A DNA stretch of 64,000 nucleotides from Massilia aurea. GTDB taxonomy: Bacteria > Pseudomonadota > Gammaproteobacteria > Burkholderiales > Burkholderiaceae_D. A program made the translations under genes and the position numbers. The stretch is taken from NCBI RefSeq assembly GCF_014200505.1, contig NZ_JACHBX010000001.1, positions 806,001 through 870,000 of the forward strand. The letters are read 5' to 3'. Below, one piece after another: positions 39,734 to 48,404 of the stretch (its first letter is position 1; the number at the start of each line of letters is the position of its first letter). The notes beneath the pieces were generated by a model. That model saw nothing but the letters and a program-made list of their open reading frames with translations. It did not search any database and had not been told where the DNA came from.

Positions 39734-39810
39734 CGGAGTGTAGCGCAGCCCGGTAGCGCACCTGGTTTGGGACCAGGGGGTCCAAGGTTCGAATCCTTGT
39801 ACTCCGACCA
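39734..39810 (+). tRNA. tRNA-Pro(TGG)
   Basis: A 77-base cloverleaf: acceptor CGGAGTG with TACTCCG, anticodon stem CCTGG/CCAGG around loop TTTGGGA (anticodon TGG), T-arm AGGTTCGAATCCT, discriminator A and an encoded CCA at 39808-39810. Its encoded CCA contrasts with the tRNA-Arg further on. Confidence 0.97.
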
Positions 39811-39825
39811 GCAAGATTCATCAGA

Positions 39826-39856
39826 ACAGGCCGTCATCGACGGCCTGTTTTGTTTT
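39826..39856 (+). terminator. Intrinsic terminator after tRNA-Pro
   Basis: ACAGGCCGTC (39826-39835) pairs perfectly with GACGGCCTGT (39839-39848) around a 3-base loop and is followed by TTTGTTTT. It ends the tRNA-Pro transcript, so the following tRNA-Arg remnant needed its own promoter. Confidence 0.9.
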
Positions 39857-39875
39857 CCGGTCTCATCGTTTTGCA

Positions 39876-39932
39876 CCGCCCTTAGCTCAGTCGGATAGAG
39901 CAACAGCCTTCTAAGCTGTGGGTCGGGGGTTC
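39876..39932 (+). pseudogene. tRNA-Arg(TCT) truncated in the T-loop
   Basis: D-arm (GCTC/GAGC), anticodon arm (ACAGC, loop CTTCTAA, GCTGT; anticodon TCT) and the 5' half of the T-arm (GGGGGTTC) are intact, then homology stops at 39932. The rest of the T-arm and the acceptor 3' strand (expected to end AGGGCG-type and CCA) are missing, replaced by TTATTTGGGG. The first acceptor base is also C rather than the usual G. This looks like the host tRNA-Arg cut by insertion of the downstream element. Confidence 0.8.
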
Positions 39933-39948
39933 TTATTTGGGGTTTGCT

Positions 39949-39960
39949 CAGGTGCATATT
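39949..39960 (+). repeat. Left copy of 12-bp repeat near the presumed island edge
   Basis: CAGGTGCATATT here is repeated exactly at 40175-40186, 226 bases downstream; upstream of both lies GTTTGC. The copy here sits between the cut tRNA-Arg and the intact one. It may be a recombinase binding or end sequence of the element. A 12-bp match at this distance is suggestive only. Confidence 0.45.
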
Positions 39961-39980
39961 CTGGGTTATAGTTTTACAAC

Positions 39981-40054
39981 GTGCCCGTAGCTCAGTTGGA
40001 TAGAGCAGCAGCCTTCTAAGCTGTAGGTCGGGGGTTCAATTCCCTCCGGGCACA
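39981..40054 (+). tRNA. tRNA-Arg(TCT), intact, no encoded CCA
   Basis: Acceptor GTGCCCG pairs with CGGGCAC, D-arm GCTC/GAGC, anticodon stem GCAGC-type with loop CTTCTAA (anticodon TCT), and T-arm GGGGG/TTCAATT/CCCTC, discriminator A. The three bases after it are CTC, not CCA, unlike the tRNA-Pro 170 bases upstream. It decodes AGA/AGG. It differs at many positions from the truncated copy, so it is not a recent duplicate, and I infer it came with the island and substitutes for the broken host gene. Confidence 0.9.
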
Positions 40055-40174
40055 CTCAAACAATTCATATAAATCAACGGCTTACGAATCTCAACTTCGA
40101 AGTCGCCCCGCCCCATCGTACCCAACTCCGATCGATACGTTCGCTATCGATTGCTTTCGACCCCTATTCGTTTG

Positions 40175-40186
40175 CAGGTGCATATT
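40175..40186 (+). repeat. Right copy of 12-bp repeat, overlapping the recombinase start
   Basis: Exact second copy of CAGGTGCATATT. It ends one base inside the TTG start codon (40185) of the recombinase gene, and its AGGTG is the likely ribosome binding site. A recombination site placed here would let the recombinase regulate its own expression. Confidence 0.45.
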
Positions 40187-41645
40187 GGAAATCATTACAA
40201 AACGGCGGCCTCCTGTGGCACGCAAACACGTTTCGTTACTGACGTTGACAAAGCACGGCCGACGGACGTACGAATTAATAGGGCCTGACGGTCGGCGGAT
40301 TCAAGCCTTTTCAGTTTTCGCTGATGAAATGCTTAAAACGCCGCTTAGAACACGGAAGAGCTATTGCCCGTCGCTTGCAGACTTTTACGACTACTACTTC
40401 GAGGCTTGCCATTGCCTTGCCAATGGCGGGGAGGTGGGTCTAACCCGAAGCATGCTTATGGAAATCGTCGATTCTTGGCGTGAGTATTTGGTTATGGGCG
40501 ATGATTCTGGTTTCCAGATTGCGCGTGATGTTAGCCTTGCATTGCCTTCGCCCCGGATATTGCATACCAGTGCAGATACGAAACACGCCGCGTTGAGTCG
40601 ATTTCTTAAACTCTCTGAAAAGTGGCGGAAGGATACACTGACACTTACCAGCCTCGGATTGGATGCAAATGCGGTTGACCCGTTACCCCTCCTTTCTGAT
40701 TTCGGTCACCACGTTCCAATGGATGCATATCAACGTCATGCCATCTTGAGGTCGTCGCTACTGGCTGGGGTAGTGGCTGGAGGGCCAGTGTCGATCAAAA
40801 AGGCCATTTTTGAAACAGAGGGCAGATATGAATTTGACCCTGTTAAAGCTTTCCCAATGGATTCCTTTGACAATTTCTGTGACAAGCTCACCTCGGCGCG
40901 AGATAAGGCGATTGCGTCACTGGAATTGGCAATCGGATGTAGGTCAAGCGAGGGCCTACAGTTACTGTGGGAAGATGTCGATTTCGAGAAGCGCACGATC
41001 AAATTGGTGAACCCAGTGACTCGACCGAATCATTCAAGCTACTTAAGTCTTTGTCTCGAAGATCGAGAGAAGTTGTCATGGAAGGGGCGTTCTAGATCCG
41101 ATACGATTCCGATCGAGCCGTTTATCAGCCATTTCTTTCACTACCTTGAAGAATATCACCGCAGTGAGTATATTCCTCATGAGCGCCACAGTTTTGTCTT
41201 TCAAATATTGCACAAAGAAAAGTTAGGGGCGCCGTATTTTACTACTGATTCAAAAACACGCGAACTAGCATTCAAGCGTGCACGCGATCGCGCTGATATA
41301 TCTAAATCCGTTAAGGGGCACCATTCGTTCAGGCATTCCTATGCAATTTACATGTTGAATTATTGCCCCATGCTGGACGGTACATTTGGTGCACCACTCA
41401 CCACGGTTCAGGATATGTTGGGCCACGATGATATTAAGGCTACTAAAAAGTACGCTTTGCGTGATGCGGATCTATTAAACTTCAACTTGCAGTTCTCAAA
41501 TACAATGGCTTACAATAGGGGTGATTGCATGAGGCAATCGAGCCTGAAGATCGAAGCTATTAGTGCCGAGATAAGAAGGTTAGAATCGAAGAGAGATGCT
41601 TTGATGGACTCCGATGCTAAACACGACAACAGGTTTATTGGTTAA
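40185..41645 (+). CDS. gmtY: Tyrosine recombinase, GmtY-like (Gamma-Mobile-Trio)
   Basis: A 486-aa tyrosine recombinase. The catalytic domain is complete: Arg in AIGCRSSEGLQLLWEDVD (about 252), the HxxR box HHSFRHSYAIYML (about 378-383), the LGH box in MLGHDDIKATKKYA with nucleophile Tyr at about 423. It lacks the usual SAM-like phage-integrase opening I would recognise and instead begins HVSLLTLTKHGRRTYELIGPDGRR. It overlaps a much larger partner by 32 bases. The trio layout (large middle gene, small third) matches the GmtY-GmtZ-GmtX modules described from Vibrio islands, and recalls TnpA-TnpB-TnpC of Tn554. Start TTG at 40185 with AGGTG before it; GTG at 40215 is an alternative. Confidence 0.75.
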   Translation: MEIITKRRPPVARKHVSLLTLTKHGRRTYELIGPDGRRIQAFSVFADEMLKTPLRTRKSYCPSLADFYDYYFEACHCLANGGEVGLTRSMLMEIVDSWREYLVMGDDSGFQIARDVSLALPSPRILHTSADTKHAALSRFLKLSEKWRKDTLTLTSLGLDANAVDPLPLLSDFGHHVPMDAYQRHAILRSSLLAGVVAGGPVSIKKAIFETEGRYEFDPVKAFPMDSFDNFCDKLTSARDKAIASLELAIGCRSSEGLQLLWEDVDFEKRTIKLVNPVTRPNHSSYLSLCLEDREKLSWKGRSRSDTIPIEPFISHFFHYLEEYHRSEYIPHERHSFVFQILHKEKLGAPYFTTDSKTRELAFKRARDRADISKSVKGHHSFRHSYAIYMLNYCPMLDGTFGAPLTTVQDMLGHDDIKATKKYALRDADLLNFNLQFSNTMAYNRGDCMRQSSLKIEAISAEIRRLESKRDALMDSDAKHDNRFIG

Positions 41646-44600
41646 TTCTACTGGCGCCGTTCTCCACAAATCGGTGAAAAGGGCGCTAATGCATGCTTCC
41701 CGTACGCTGTTGCGGAGCTATCGAATGGAGGAGTTAGACCTCAAATACGTCACCTCCAAGTCCGATAGCGGTTTTGCCTTCTGTAAATTTGTGGAGCTAA
41801 ACCTGATGGTCGGACGAACAGTTTTCGACGAGGCTTATCTTCATAATGCTTTTGCGTGCGCGATGCACCCGGAAACAATACCGGCCAGCATGTTCGGGAA
41901 ATTTTTTCCCAATTCAGATTCTCCTGGATTTGAGTACACTCGGACCTATGCAATGAAGGTGAAAAGAGGGATTGGGCTGACCCTTGTTTCCCTACATGCC
42001 GAGGGTACAGTAACGCTTCCATGTACATTTAAATGGCCGACATCGCGGACTTCCACAGAATCTGGTGTGGCTGGGCGGGTCATTTGCGAGAGTTCAGAAT
42101 TGCTGATATTCATTCGCAGTGTAGAGACCGTTCGAACTCACGCGCAAGATCGGCAATTTTCGATGCTACGAGACGCAAAGCGAGCTGAGTGGTTCTCCAC
42201 TTACGCTACAAAAACTCTACTTGCCACAGGTTGGAGCAAGCCTGAGCAGGCAAATTATCTTGATCTATTTGAAGTATTCAAAGCCCAAGACGACAGCCGA
42301 GGAGCGATTTCCAACGTATCGGTTTTTAATGAGCTTGCCGAAGTCATTGGAGCAAGATTTCGTGGCCGTGTACCCGATGGATTCGGCACACCTGGTGCTT
42401 GGGATGAGTTGCTTAACGCCCATCGCGCGCAACAACTTTTTAAGAAAAATTCTGAGGATGTCCTTAATTTCCACCAAGCAGCACCAGGCTCGGTGGGCTT
42501 ATGTATAGGCGATTCACTGTCGAGTGAAGAGGCTTTTGGAAAATTGCGCGATTACAAGCCCAGTTCATGCGGTACCGTAAAACTGCAAGAATATGCGGCG
42601 ACTCTCATCGGCCCGAACCTGCTGTCGACGAAAATGGGACAATGGCTGAATTTGCAGTTGATCTACATGAGGAATGTGAAGCGGGAATCGTACAAAGGGG
42701 TAGAGTCGGCTTTTGGTCATTTTAACTTATACTTATATGTGTATTTAATTTCCTGGTTTAAAGAAAACTCCTCAACGCGGCTTCGCTTCCCCGTACATCC
42801 TGATCTGCTGCGTGGTACGATCTTCATCTCCCGACTGATTGTGCCAACCGATCCTTTGCCTAGAACATTCATGGATTACATGAATACTCGTGCAGCCGAA
42901 TCTAACTGGGATAATAATTCGTACTACGCCACGTTAAAGCAACTCGAAAAATTCTTCGATTATTTGGAACGAAATTCCCATAAGTTGCCTGATTGTTCAA
43001 ATTTCTGCCAACCTTTTACTGTGGAAGACTATCCGCCCTCGTATTCAAGATCACGATCTGAAAAAGTTCCAGTTCCGCGAAGACATCTAGGTTATTTTGT
43101 GGCCTATGCAAACGCGTTAAAGAGCTACATCGATTGCGTTACTGAAAGTATCGTGAAAGGGCGGGTTTCGATTGAGCGGGCAAAGAAATTTAAGCAATCA
43201 ATTAGGGGGAGGATTGTAATTAATTGCGTGGAGAACAAGGACGTAGCCGCTCCCCCTATTGTCTTAATTAATGGGCAATCAGTGGTGCTTGATCATATCC
43301 CGACGATCGTACGCTTTGAATGGATTCGTCACGTTGATGGAAGAAACTTGTTAATTCCCCAGCCTCACTCAATAAATCAGATCATCGTTGCACTGTATAC
43401 TGGTCTTCGCCACAATCATATTCAATGGTTGGATGCGGAGAAGTTCGATCGTTTTGTTAACGATGACGTATTTCCAGAACTCTACGTTAATACTGATAAA
43501 CGTATGAAAAAACCGTGGCGTCCCCGTGTTAATCCGGAAGTGATCTCCATACTCAGAAGTCAGTTAGCGTGGCGTCGGATGGTCGATGAGCCACGGTTCT
43601 TGGAGAAACAGTTCTACAACAATAACGATCAGACATCGTATCCAAAGTACCTTCCGTTATTCGCGTGCTCTGCCTCGGGTTTGCCACACCCGGACTCTGC
43701 TTACGCGAGCGCCTGGACGATGCTCCTGAATGGCTTCCAAGGATTCCTGCGGAATATCACTGATCCTAAGATGGAAAAGATGCCTATTCTCGTTAAACTT
43801 CGTCCTGCCGGGATTGATTTTTACGATTTCCATCCTCAAAAGAAATTTGATATGTATTCAGATTCAACAGAGGAGTCGATTCCATTGCGCGTAGTCAGTG
43901 AGATTACACCGCACAGTGCGCGAGTGGCAGTAGTTAGTGATCTTATCCATTATCTACCTGCCGATGTAATCGGGTCGCAAGTAACGGGGCAAACAGAACG
44001 TGTCGTCCACTATTACGTGCATACGGACGCTGACGAAGTAGCTAATCAAGCCTTGTTCCAAGCTAAAGACATGCGTCAGCGTGCGTTGCGCCGCGAATTC
44101 GATGATGGCTTGCGTGGGGAGGCATCGGTTTCGAGCACTTCAATAAAAGCCGACGCAATCAATTCCAATCTTGCCAGAAGTATGCGCGTAAATGTGCTCG
44201 AGACGATTGCTCGCTACGGGTGCATCAGCTTGGTGGATTCTGAAGGAGAGGGCGGACTCGATTACTTAACGGAGCGGGGAATCGGTCTCGCAGCATTTAA
44301 CAGCACCGAAATTTGCCCTTACGGGAACAACTGCCCCCCCGAGTTGATTAAACAATTGAGAGGCTTTCGTCGGTGTTCGATTTGCCCATATGCGGTTAGA
44401 TCAATTGATCATCTGCCGGCCATTTGCGCGCAAAAGAAATTCGCCATTGAAAACCTTGTGGCTCTGGATAAGCGAATGGATGCTGGAGAGAAGAACGGGA
44501 CGTATTCGTCCCACGCGATGGACGTTTTGGAAAGTGATCGGATGCGCTTGGGGGAAGAAATCGCGGGCTGGGAACTTTGTGAGGAGGTGCTCGAACAGGC

Positions 44601-45003
44601 CCGACAGCGAATTGAAAGCGGTCGCGATACCCGTAGGTGGGTTGTGGAGAAACCAGAGATCCTGTTGCAGCATTTCGAACGTATGGTGTTCGACGGTGAC
44701 GAACCGGACTATTTGTTATCGCGGCTGCTGGAATCAAATTCCTTTCCCGGATTTCAAAGCCCTCTTATCGCGCATAAGTTCGATATATTGAGACGTCGGA
44801 TCTTAGCAAATGCCTCTGGGTCACTGGAGGAAATTTTGAGCCTCGATGCCCCGTCAGATCCTGCGGCTGAGTGTATGGGTATCATGCGTAGTCTTGTTGC
44901 GTCGCATAAATTGAGTGTTGAGGATGTCATGTCGATTTTGTCATCGGAGACTCACCTCCTTGCTGTTCCTCGGCGCGAAGTGTTGAGAGTTGCACATGAG
45001 TAG
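41614..45003 (+). CDS. gmtZ: Large divergent integrase, GmtZ-like (VPA1269 family)
   Basis: A 1129-aa protein with a degenerate tyrosine-recombinase core near its centre: Arg in ALYTGLRHNHIQWLDAEKFD (about 597), HSxR in TPHSARVAVVSDLIHYL (about 770), then TGQTERVVHYYVHTD, where GQ replaces the usual GH and Tyr residues near 800 may be nucleophiles. After it comes a Cys-rich motif CPYGNNCP...CSICPY...CAQKK (about 900-935), probably zinc-binding, and a helical C-terminal part. This fits the large integrase of Gamma-Mobile-Trio modules. It starts inside gmtY and overlaps gmtX, so the three are translated together. Low GC relative to the core genes. Confidence 0.72.
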   Translation: MLNTTTGLLVNSTGAVLHKSVKRALMHASRTLLRSYRMEELDLKYVTSKSDSGFAFCKFVELNLMVGRTVFDEAYLHNAFACAMHPETIPASMFGKFFPNSDSPGFEYTRTYAMKVKRGIGLTLVSLHAEGTVTLPCTFKWPTSRTSTESGVAGRVICESSELLIFIRSVETVRTHAQDRQFSMLRDAKRAEWFSTYATKTLLATGWSKPEQANYLDLFEVFKAQDDSRGAISNVSVFNELAEVIGARFRGRVPDGFGTPGAWDELLNAHRAQQLFKKNSEDVLNFHQAAPGSVGLCIGDSLSSEEAFGKLRDYKPSSCGTVKLQEYAATLIGPNLLSTKMGQWLNLQLIYMRNVKRESYKGVESAFGHFNLYLYVYLISWFKENSSTRLRFPVHPDLLRGTIFISRLIVPTDPLPRTFMDYMNTRAAESNWDNNSYYATLKQLEKFFDYLERNSHKLPDCSNFCQPFTVEDYPPSYSRSRSEKVPVPRRHLGYFVAYANALKSYIDCVTESIVKGRVSIERAKKFKQSIRGRIVINCVENKDVAAPPIVLINGQSVVLDHIPTIVRFEWIRHVDGRNLLIPQPHSINQIIVALYTGLRHNHIQWLDAEKFDRFVNDDVFPELYVNTDKRMKKPWRPRVNPEVISILRSQLAWRRMVDEPRFLEKQFYNNNDQTSYPKYLPLFACSASGLPHPDSAYASAWTMLLNGFQGFLRNITDPKMEKMPILVKLRPAGIDFYDFHPQKKFDMYSDSTEESIPLRVVSEITPHSARVAVVSDLIHYLPADVIGSQVTGQTERVVHYYVHTDADEVANQALFQAKDMRQRALRREFDDGLRGEASVSSTSIKADAINSNLARSMRVNVLETIARYGCISLVDSEGEGGLDYLTERGIGLAAFNSTEICPYGNNCPPELIKQLRGFRRCSICPYAVRSIDHLPAICAQKKFAIENLVALDKRMDAGEKNGTYSSHAMDVLESDRMRLGEEIAGWELCEEVLEQARQRIESGRDTRRWVVEKPEILLQHFERMVFDGDEPDYLLSRLLESNSFPGFQSPLIAHKFDILRRRILANASGSLEEILSLDAPSDPAAECMGIMRSLVASHKLSVEDVMSILSSETHLLAVPRREVLRVAHE

Positions 45004-45628
45004 AACGAAAAAAAATAAGAACTCTTTTGAATCTTATCAAACTAAAAAAAGATTGAATCGATGCGGATTGATTAGCGACTCTTTACAAGTGCTCAAGAAC
45101 AGTAACTTACGGTTTGACAATGTCACCGATTTGGCAAAATTTCTGGCAAAGCGTATTTCGGAGTCAGAAGGGGAGCCGTTCGTTTCGACGACATTGCTTC
45201 GAAATCTCGATTACAGAATTCTGTTACAGGAGGCTTTCGATTTCGAATTGAAGACGGGTAATCGAGGCAAGTCTCCTGTATCTAGATCTGGCGAGCTCGA
45301 ATTGCCTGCCGCTGTTCGACAATTCCAAATCGAGAATTCGAATTTAAAGCATGAAAATGCACGTCTGAAAGCAAGGCTCTCGGACTTGGGCGGTACAGGC
45401 TCGGTTGCAACGAGCAATCAGCCAATTTTAAATGAAGCAATGCGTCCATTCGAACATGATTTTGTCAATACATGTAATGTGCTCGAAAGCGTTATGAGTG
45501 CACTGGAAGGATTTATTAAGATAGATGAACAAGGGCGTCTAGTTGATCGCTCCACGCGGCGCGACAACGTGATAGCAGAGGCACGGCTTGTCGCTCCATA
45601 TCTCAGATGGAGCCGGACTAAAAATTAA
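44996..45628 (+). CDS. gmtX: Third trio protein, GmtX-like coiled-coil
   Basis: A 210-aa basic protein without a recombinase core. Residues about 5-85 are basic and helical (SRTKKNKNSFESYQTKKRLN; SLQVLKNSNLRFDNVTDLAKFL), and about 108-135 (VRQFQIENSNLKHENARLKARL) form a clear leucine/asparagine coiled coil. TnpC of Tn554 and GmtX occupy the same third position with similar size and are thought to assist the recombinases. The ATG at 44996 overlaps the gmtZ stop. Assignment rests on position, size and coiled coil. Confidence 0.62.
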   Translation: MSRTKKNKNSFESYQTKKRLNRCGLISDSLQVLKNSNLRFDNVTDLAKFLAKRISESEGEPFVSTTLLRNLDYRILLQEAFDFELKTGNRGKSPVSRSGELELPAAVRQFQIENSNLKHENARLKARLSDLGGTGSVATSNQPILNEAMRPFEHDFVNTCNVLESVMSALEGFIKIDEQGRLVDRSTRRDNVIAEARLVAPYLRWSRTKN

Positions 45629-45717
45629 GTGTAGGTACTAACGCCACGCCGTAGGCAGGGTCATGCCGGCTAGCGTCAGTTGCATTTGTACGAGTGTCTA
45701 GATGAGGATTTACGCCG

Positions 45718-46158
45718 ATGGCAAATGGACAGCAACTAGCCCAGCAAAATTTTATGGTGTTCGCGACTTGGTCACGAAGTTGCACCGATGAGGACTTCAA
45801 ACAGATCGTATATCGGGGCAACCTTTCTCGCAAGGTAATAGCAGCGCAATGTGGTTTCGGCCTTAGTGCGCTGAACCAGAATCCTTCTATCAAAAAAGCG
45901 CTTTCAGAATTAGAAACGAACCTTCGATATCGAGGCATTTTGCCTGCGATAGCCTTAAGGCAAGTCGCTCGCGGAAGTATTCCGCCATTGATGGCCCAGG
46001 CTAGTGACGCTGGCCCCTTGTTGGGGACCAAACACGCTCGTCGGCTTGAGCAGGAGAATGCGAGCCTTAAGTTCGAAAATGCAGAGCTAAAGCGAGAACT
46101 GGACCGTTTCACGATTATCCGCGAAGTCCTCGCTGAGACGGGACGCTTCCCCCGATGA
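45718..46158 (+). CDS. Small coiled-coil accessory protein (VPA1267-like)
   Basis: A 146-aa protein that begins NGQQLAQQNFMVFATWSRS and continues DEDFKQIVYRGNLSRKVIAAQCGFGLSALNQNP, which looks like a helix-turn-helix DNA-binding segment (about 28-65). The C-terminal 50 residues (RLEQENASLKFENAELKREL) are a coiled coil like that of small transposase subunits. From memory it resembles VPA1267-type proteins that accompany trio modules in Vibrio; I cannot verify this. Its stop overlaps the helicase start (ATGA), so the two are coupled. Confidence 0.55.
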   Translation: MANGQQLAQQNFMVFATWSRSCTDEDFKQIVYRGNLSRKVIAAQCGFGLSALNQNPSIKKALSELETNLRYRGILPAIALRQVARGSIPPLMAQASDAGPLLGTKHARRLEQENASLKFENAELKRELDRFTIIREVLAETGRFPR

Positions 46159-48353
46159 CGTGCACTGTTCTTGTTAGCGTCCAGACTGTTCGTAGTCAAA
46201 ATCCCAACGGACGAGGCGGATGTATTTTTGTTGGGACTCAAATTAGTGAGACTGGAAATGTCTTAGATGCAAAAAGCTATTTTGTGGTTATGGCCATGGG
46301 CTTGCAGCTCGGCGAGTGCCGTGTTCAAACCGGTCAATGGTGGCGCGTGACTGGGGAGGAAGAAACCTATAATCGAACGGTAAATGGATACTGTGTCGTC
46401 GAAAAGCAAATTAGAGCGGCCCATCTTTTATTGGAGATGGTATCCGGCGAGCATATTGTTAGCTTTCTGTCCGGATGCGCAGAATTTCATCGTATTGGAA
46501 TATTGAAGGCGAGGAAGTTATGGTCCATGTTCGGTAACGATTTGTATCGCCTCCTTAACAACGGTGAGGTCCAACCGCTCTCTAGAGTCTTGACTGCGGA
46601 AAGTGCGAGGCAGGTCATTGATGCGTGGGTCCTCTTCGACAAAATCCGCACGCTACAATGGCTGAAAAACGCAAAAATTGATGTGCGGGTCGGGCACAGG
46701 TTTATTAAACACTTCGGGTCAGCGGCGCACACGAAGCTAGAAGAGGATCCCTATCGGCTCCTTTCTTTCTCTGCTTCGTGGAAACAGGTGGATGCGCTCG
46801 CTTGCGTTTATTTCAATATGCCGGACGATGATCCTCGCCGACTGCAGGGCGCGATAGAGGAAGCCTTATACCGCTTATTGGGCGATGGTCATACTCGGCC
46901 CTCAATCCAGCTTATCAATTCGCATCTGAAGCAAATTTTAGGAGGATCTAGCTACAATATGGGATGCGATGTGTTGAAGAGTAGTCTTTCTAGTTTGTAT
47001 TTTAGAATTGGAAAAGAAGAAAATTTATGGTCAATTGGCGCGTGGGCCATGGAAGCATCGGTAGCCCGTGCCATCAAAATACGGCTTGCAAATCATGACG
47101 ACTTTTCATGTCGGCATTACCTTTGTGTTGAAAGTGTCATAACTGAGCACGAACTCAACGAAGGGATAGCGCTGAACAATGAGCAGCGATCCGCAGTGCA
47201 TGTGGCTGCTTCCAATTCTATCAGCCTGATAATTGGCGGTGCTGAGGTAGGTAAGACGACTGTACTTAAAGCGCTGTACAAAGTGTTCGATGAGACGCAG
47301 ACCAAGATTTTTCAAGTGGCGATGTCCGGCCGTGCTGCAATGCAAATGCTTAACGATACAGCCCGGCCCGTATTGACTATGGCAAATTTCCTTAGGATGA
47401 CTAAGGAGGACGAGTTGGCTGGTCGCTGCGTCATCGTCGTAGATGAAGCATCTATGGTCGACATCATTACGATGAATCGGCTGTGCGAATTGCTTCCAGA
47501 TCATGTGAGAATCGTGCTTGTTGGCGATACTGAGCAACTGATGCCTGTGGGCCCAGGTTTGGTTTTGCACGCTATGGAAAGAATTCCACAGATTCCAAAA
47601 TTCGAACTTAAGAGTGTAATTTTTCAAGGAAACAGTATTTCCATTGCGGCGCGAGCTCTGCGTTCGGGCATATGGCCGAAGTTTAGTGATGACCCACGCT
47701 TACCAATATCGTTTATTCCGTGTAGTCCGAAATGCGTTGGTGAATTGGTAGTCAGGAATTATCGTTTCCATACTGAGGACACGCAAATTCTTTCGACTCG
47801 TCGCACCGGTTTGGATGGGACTAAAGCAATTAATGCGTTAGTTCAAGCTCAGTGCACTAAAGCGGCGCGTCCACTTCTGGTGTACTCGGAAGAGTTTCAA
47901 TCTATGGTCGGTACTGGATACTATCTCGGCGATAAAATATTTTGCACGCGGAACCTTTGGGACTGGGGGCTGCAAAATGGCTCGATGGGGCGGCTCGTGA
48001 AAATTGAAGATAAGCCACTGCGGTTATCCTACGCGGATGGCGCAGAGACCGGCGAGGCGATTGGTTGGATACTCTGGGACGATGGTGAGAGACGGCCTAT
48101 TCTTGAGTCAATGCTCAACGATCTCGAGCTTGGCAATGCTATTACGGTGCATGAAGCGCAAGGTTCACACTGGCGACACGTTATAGTGGTGCTGAGTAGT
48201 AGCAAAATGCTAGACAGGTCACTCGTCTATACCGCCATTACGCGAGCACAGCAGCAAGTTATCCTGATCGGTGATCCTGTTGCAGCTCGACTTGCCGTTG
48301 AGACACTCCCTCGGGTTACCACTCGTATGACCGGGCTGGACGCGCTACTTTAG
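46155..48353 (+). CDS. RecD2-like SF1B helicase
   Basis: A 732-aa RecD-type DNA helicase. N-terminal half (about 200-260) holds a helix-hairpin-like region YRLLSFSASWKQVDALA...DDPRRLQGAIEEALYRLLGDGHT (in part), as in RecD2. Walker A GGAEVGKTT at about 360 (Glu-Val where Gly-Thr-type residues are usual), Walker B CVIVVDEASMVDI at about 430, VLVGDTEQLMPVGPGLVL (motif III), TVHEAQGSHWRHVIVV and VYTAITRAQQQVILIGD (motifs V/VI). It is encoded next to the trio and is probably part of the element. A role in element DNA processing, replication or defence is inference. Confidence 0.82.
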   Translation: MTCTVLVSVQTVRSQNPNGRGGCIFVGTQISETGNVLDAKSYFVVMAMGLQLGECRVQTGQWWRVTGEEETYNRTVNGYCVVEKQIRAAHLLLEMVSGEHIVSFLSGCAEFHRIGILKARKLWSMFGNDLYRLLNNGEVQPLSRVLTAESARQVIDAWVLFDKIRTLQWLKNAKIDVRVGHRFIKHFGSAAHTKLEEDPYRLLSFSASWKQVDALACVYFNMPDDDPRRLQGAIEEALYRLLGDGHTRPSIQLINSHLKQILGGSSYNMGCDVLKSSLSSLYFRIGKEENLWSIGAWAMEASVARAIKIRLANHDDFSCRHYLCVESVITEHELNEGIALNNEQRSAVHVAASNSISLIIGGAEVGKTTVLKALYKVFDETQTKIFQVAMSGRAAMQMLNDTARPVLTMANFLRMTKEDELAGRCVIVVDEASMVDIITMNRLCELLPDHVRIVLVGDTEQLMPVGPGLVLHAMERIPQIPKFELKSVIFQGNSISIAARALRSGIWPKFSDDPRLPISFIPCSPKCVGELVVRNYRFHTEDTQILSTRRTGLDGTKAINALVQAQCTKAARPLLVYSEEFQSMVGTGYYLGDKIFCTRNLWDWGLQNGSMGRLVKIEDKPLRLSYADGAETGEAIGWILWDDGERRPILESMLNDLELGNAITVHEAQGSHWRHVIVVLSSSKMLDRSLVYTAITRAQQQVILIGDPVAARLAVETLPRVTTRMTGLDALL

Positions 48354-48404
48354 TAAAGCCTGTGCAATATTCGTAATGCTCAAGTAGCTTGAGCGATTCG
48401 CCGA

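Noticed and set aside
39876..39932. Counting the first tRNA-Arg as functional
   Set aside because: Half of the T-arm and the whole 3' acceptor strand are absent.
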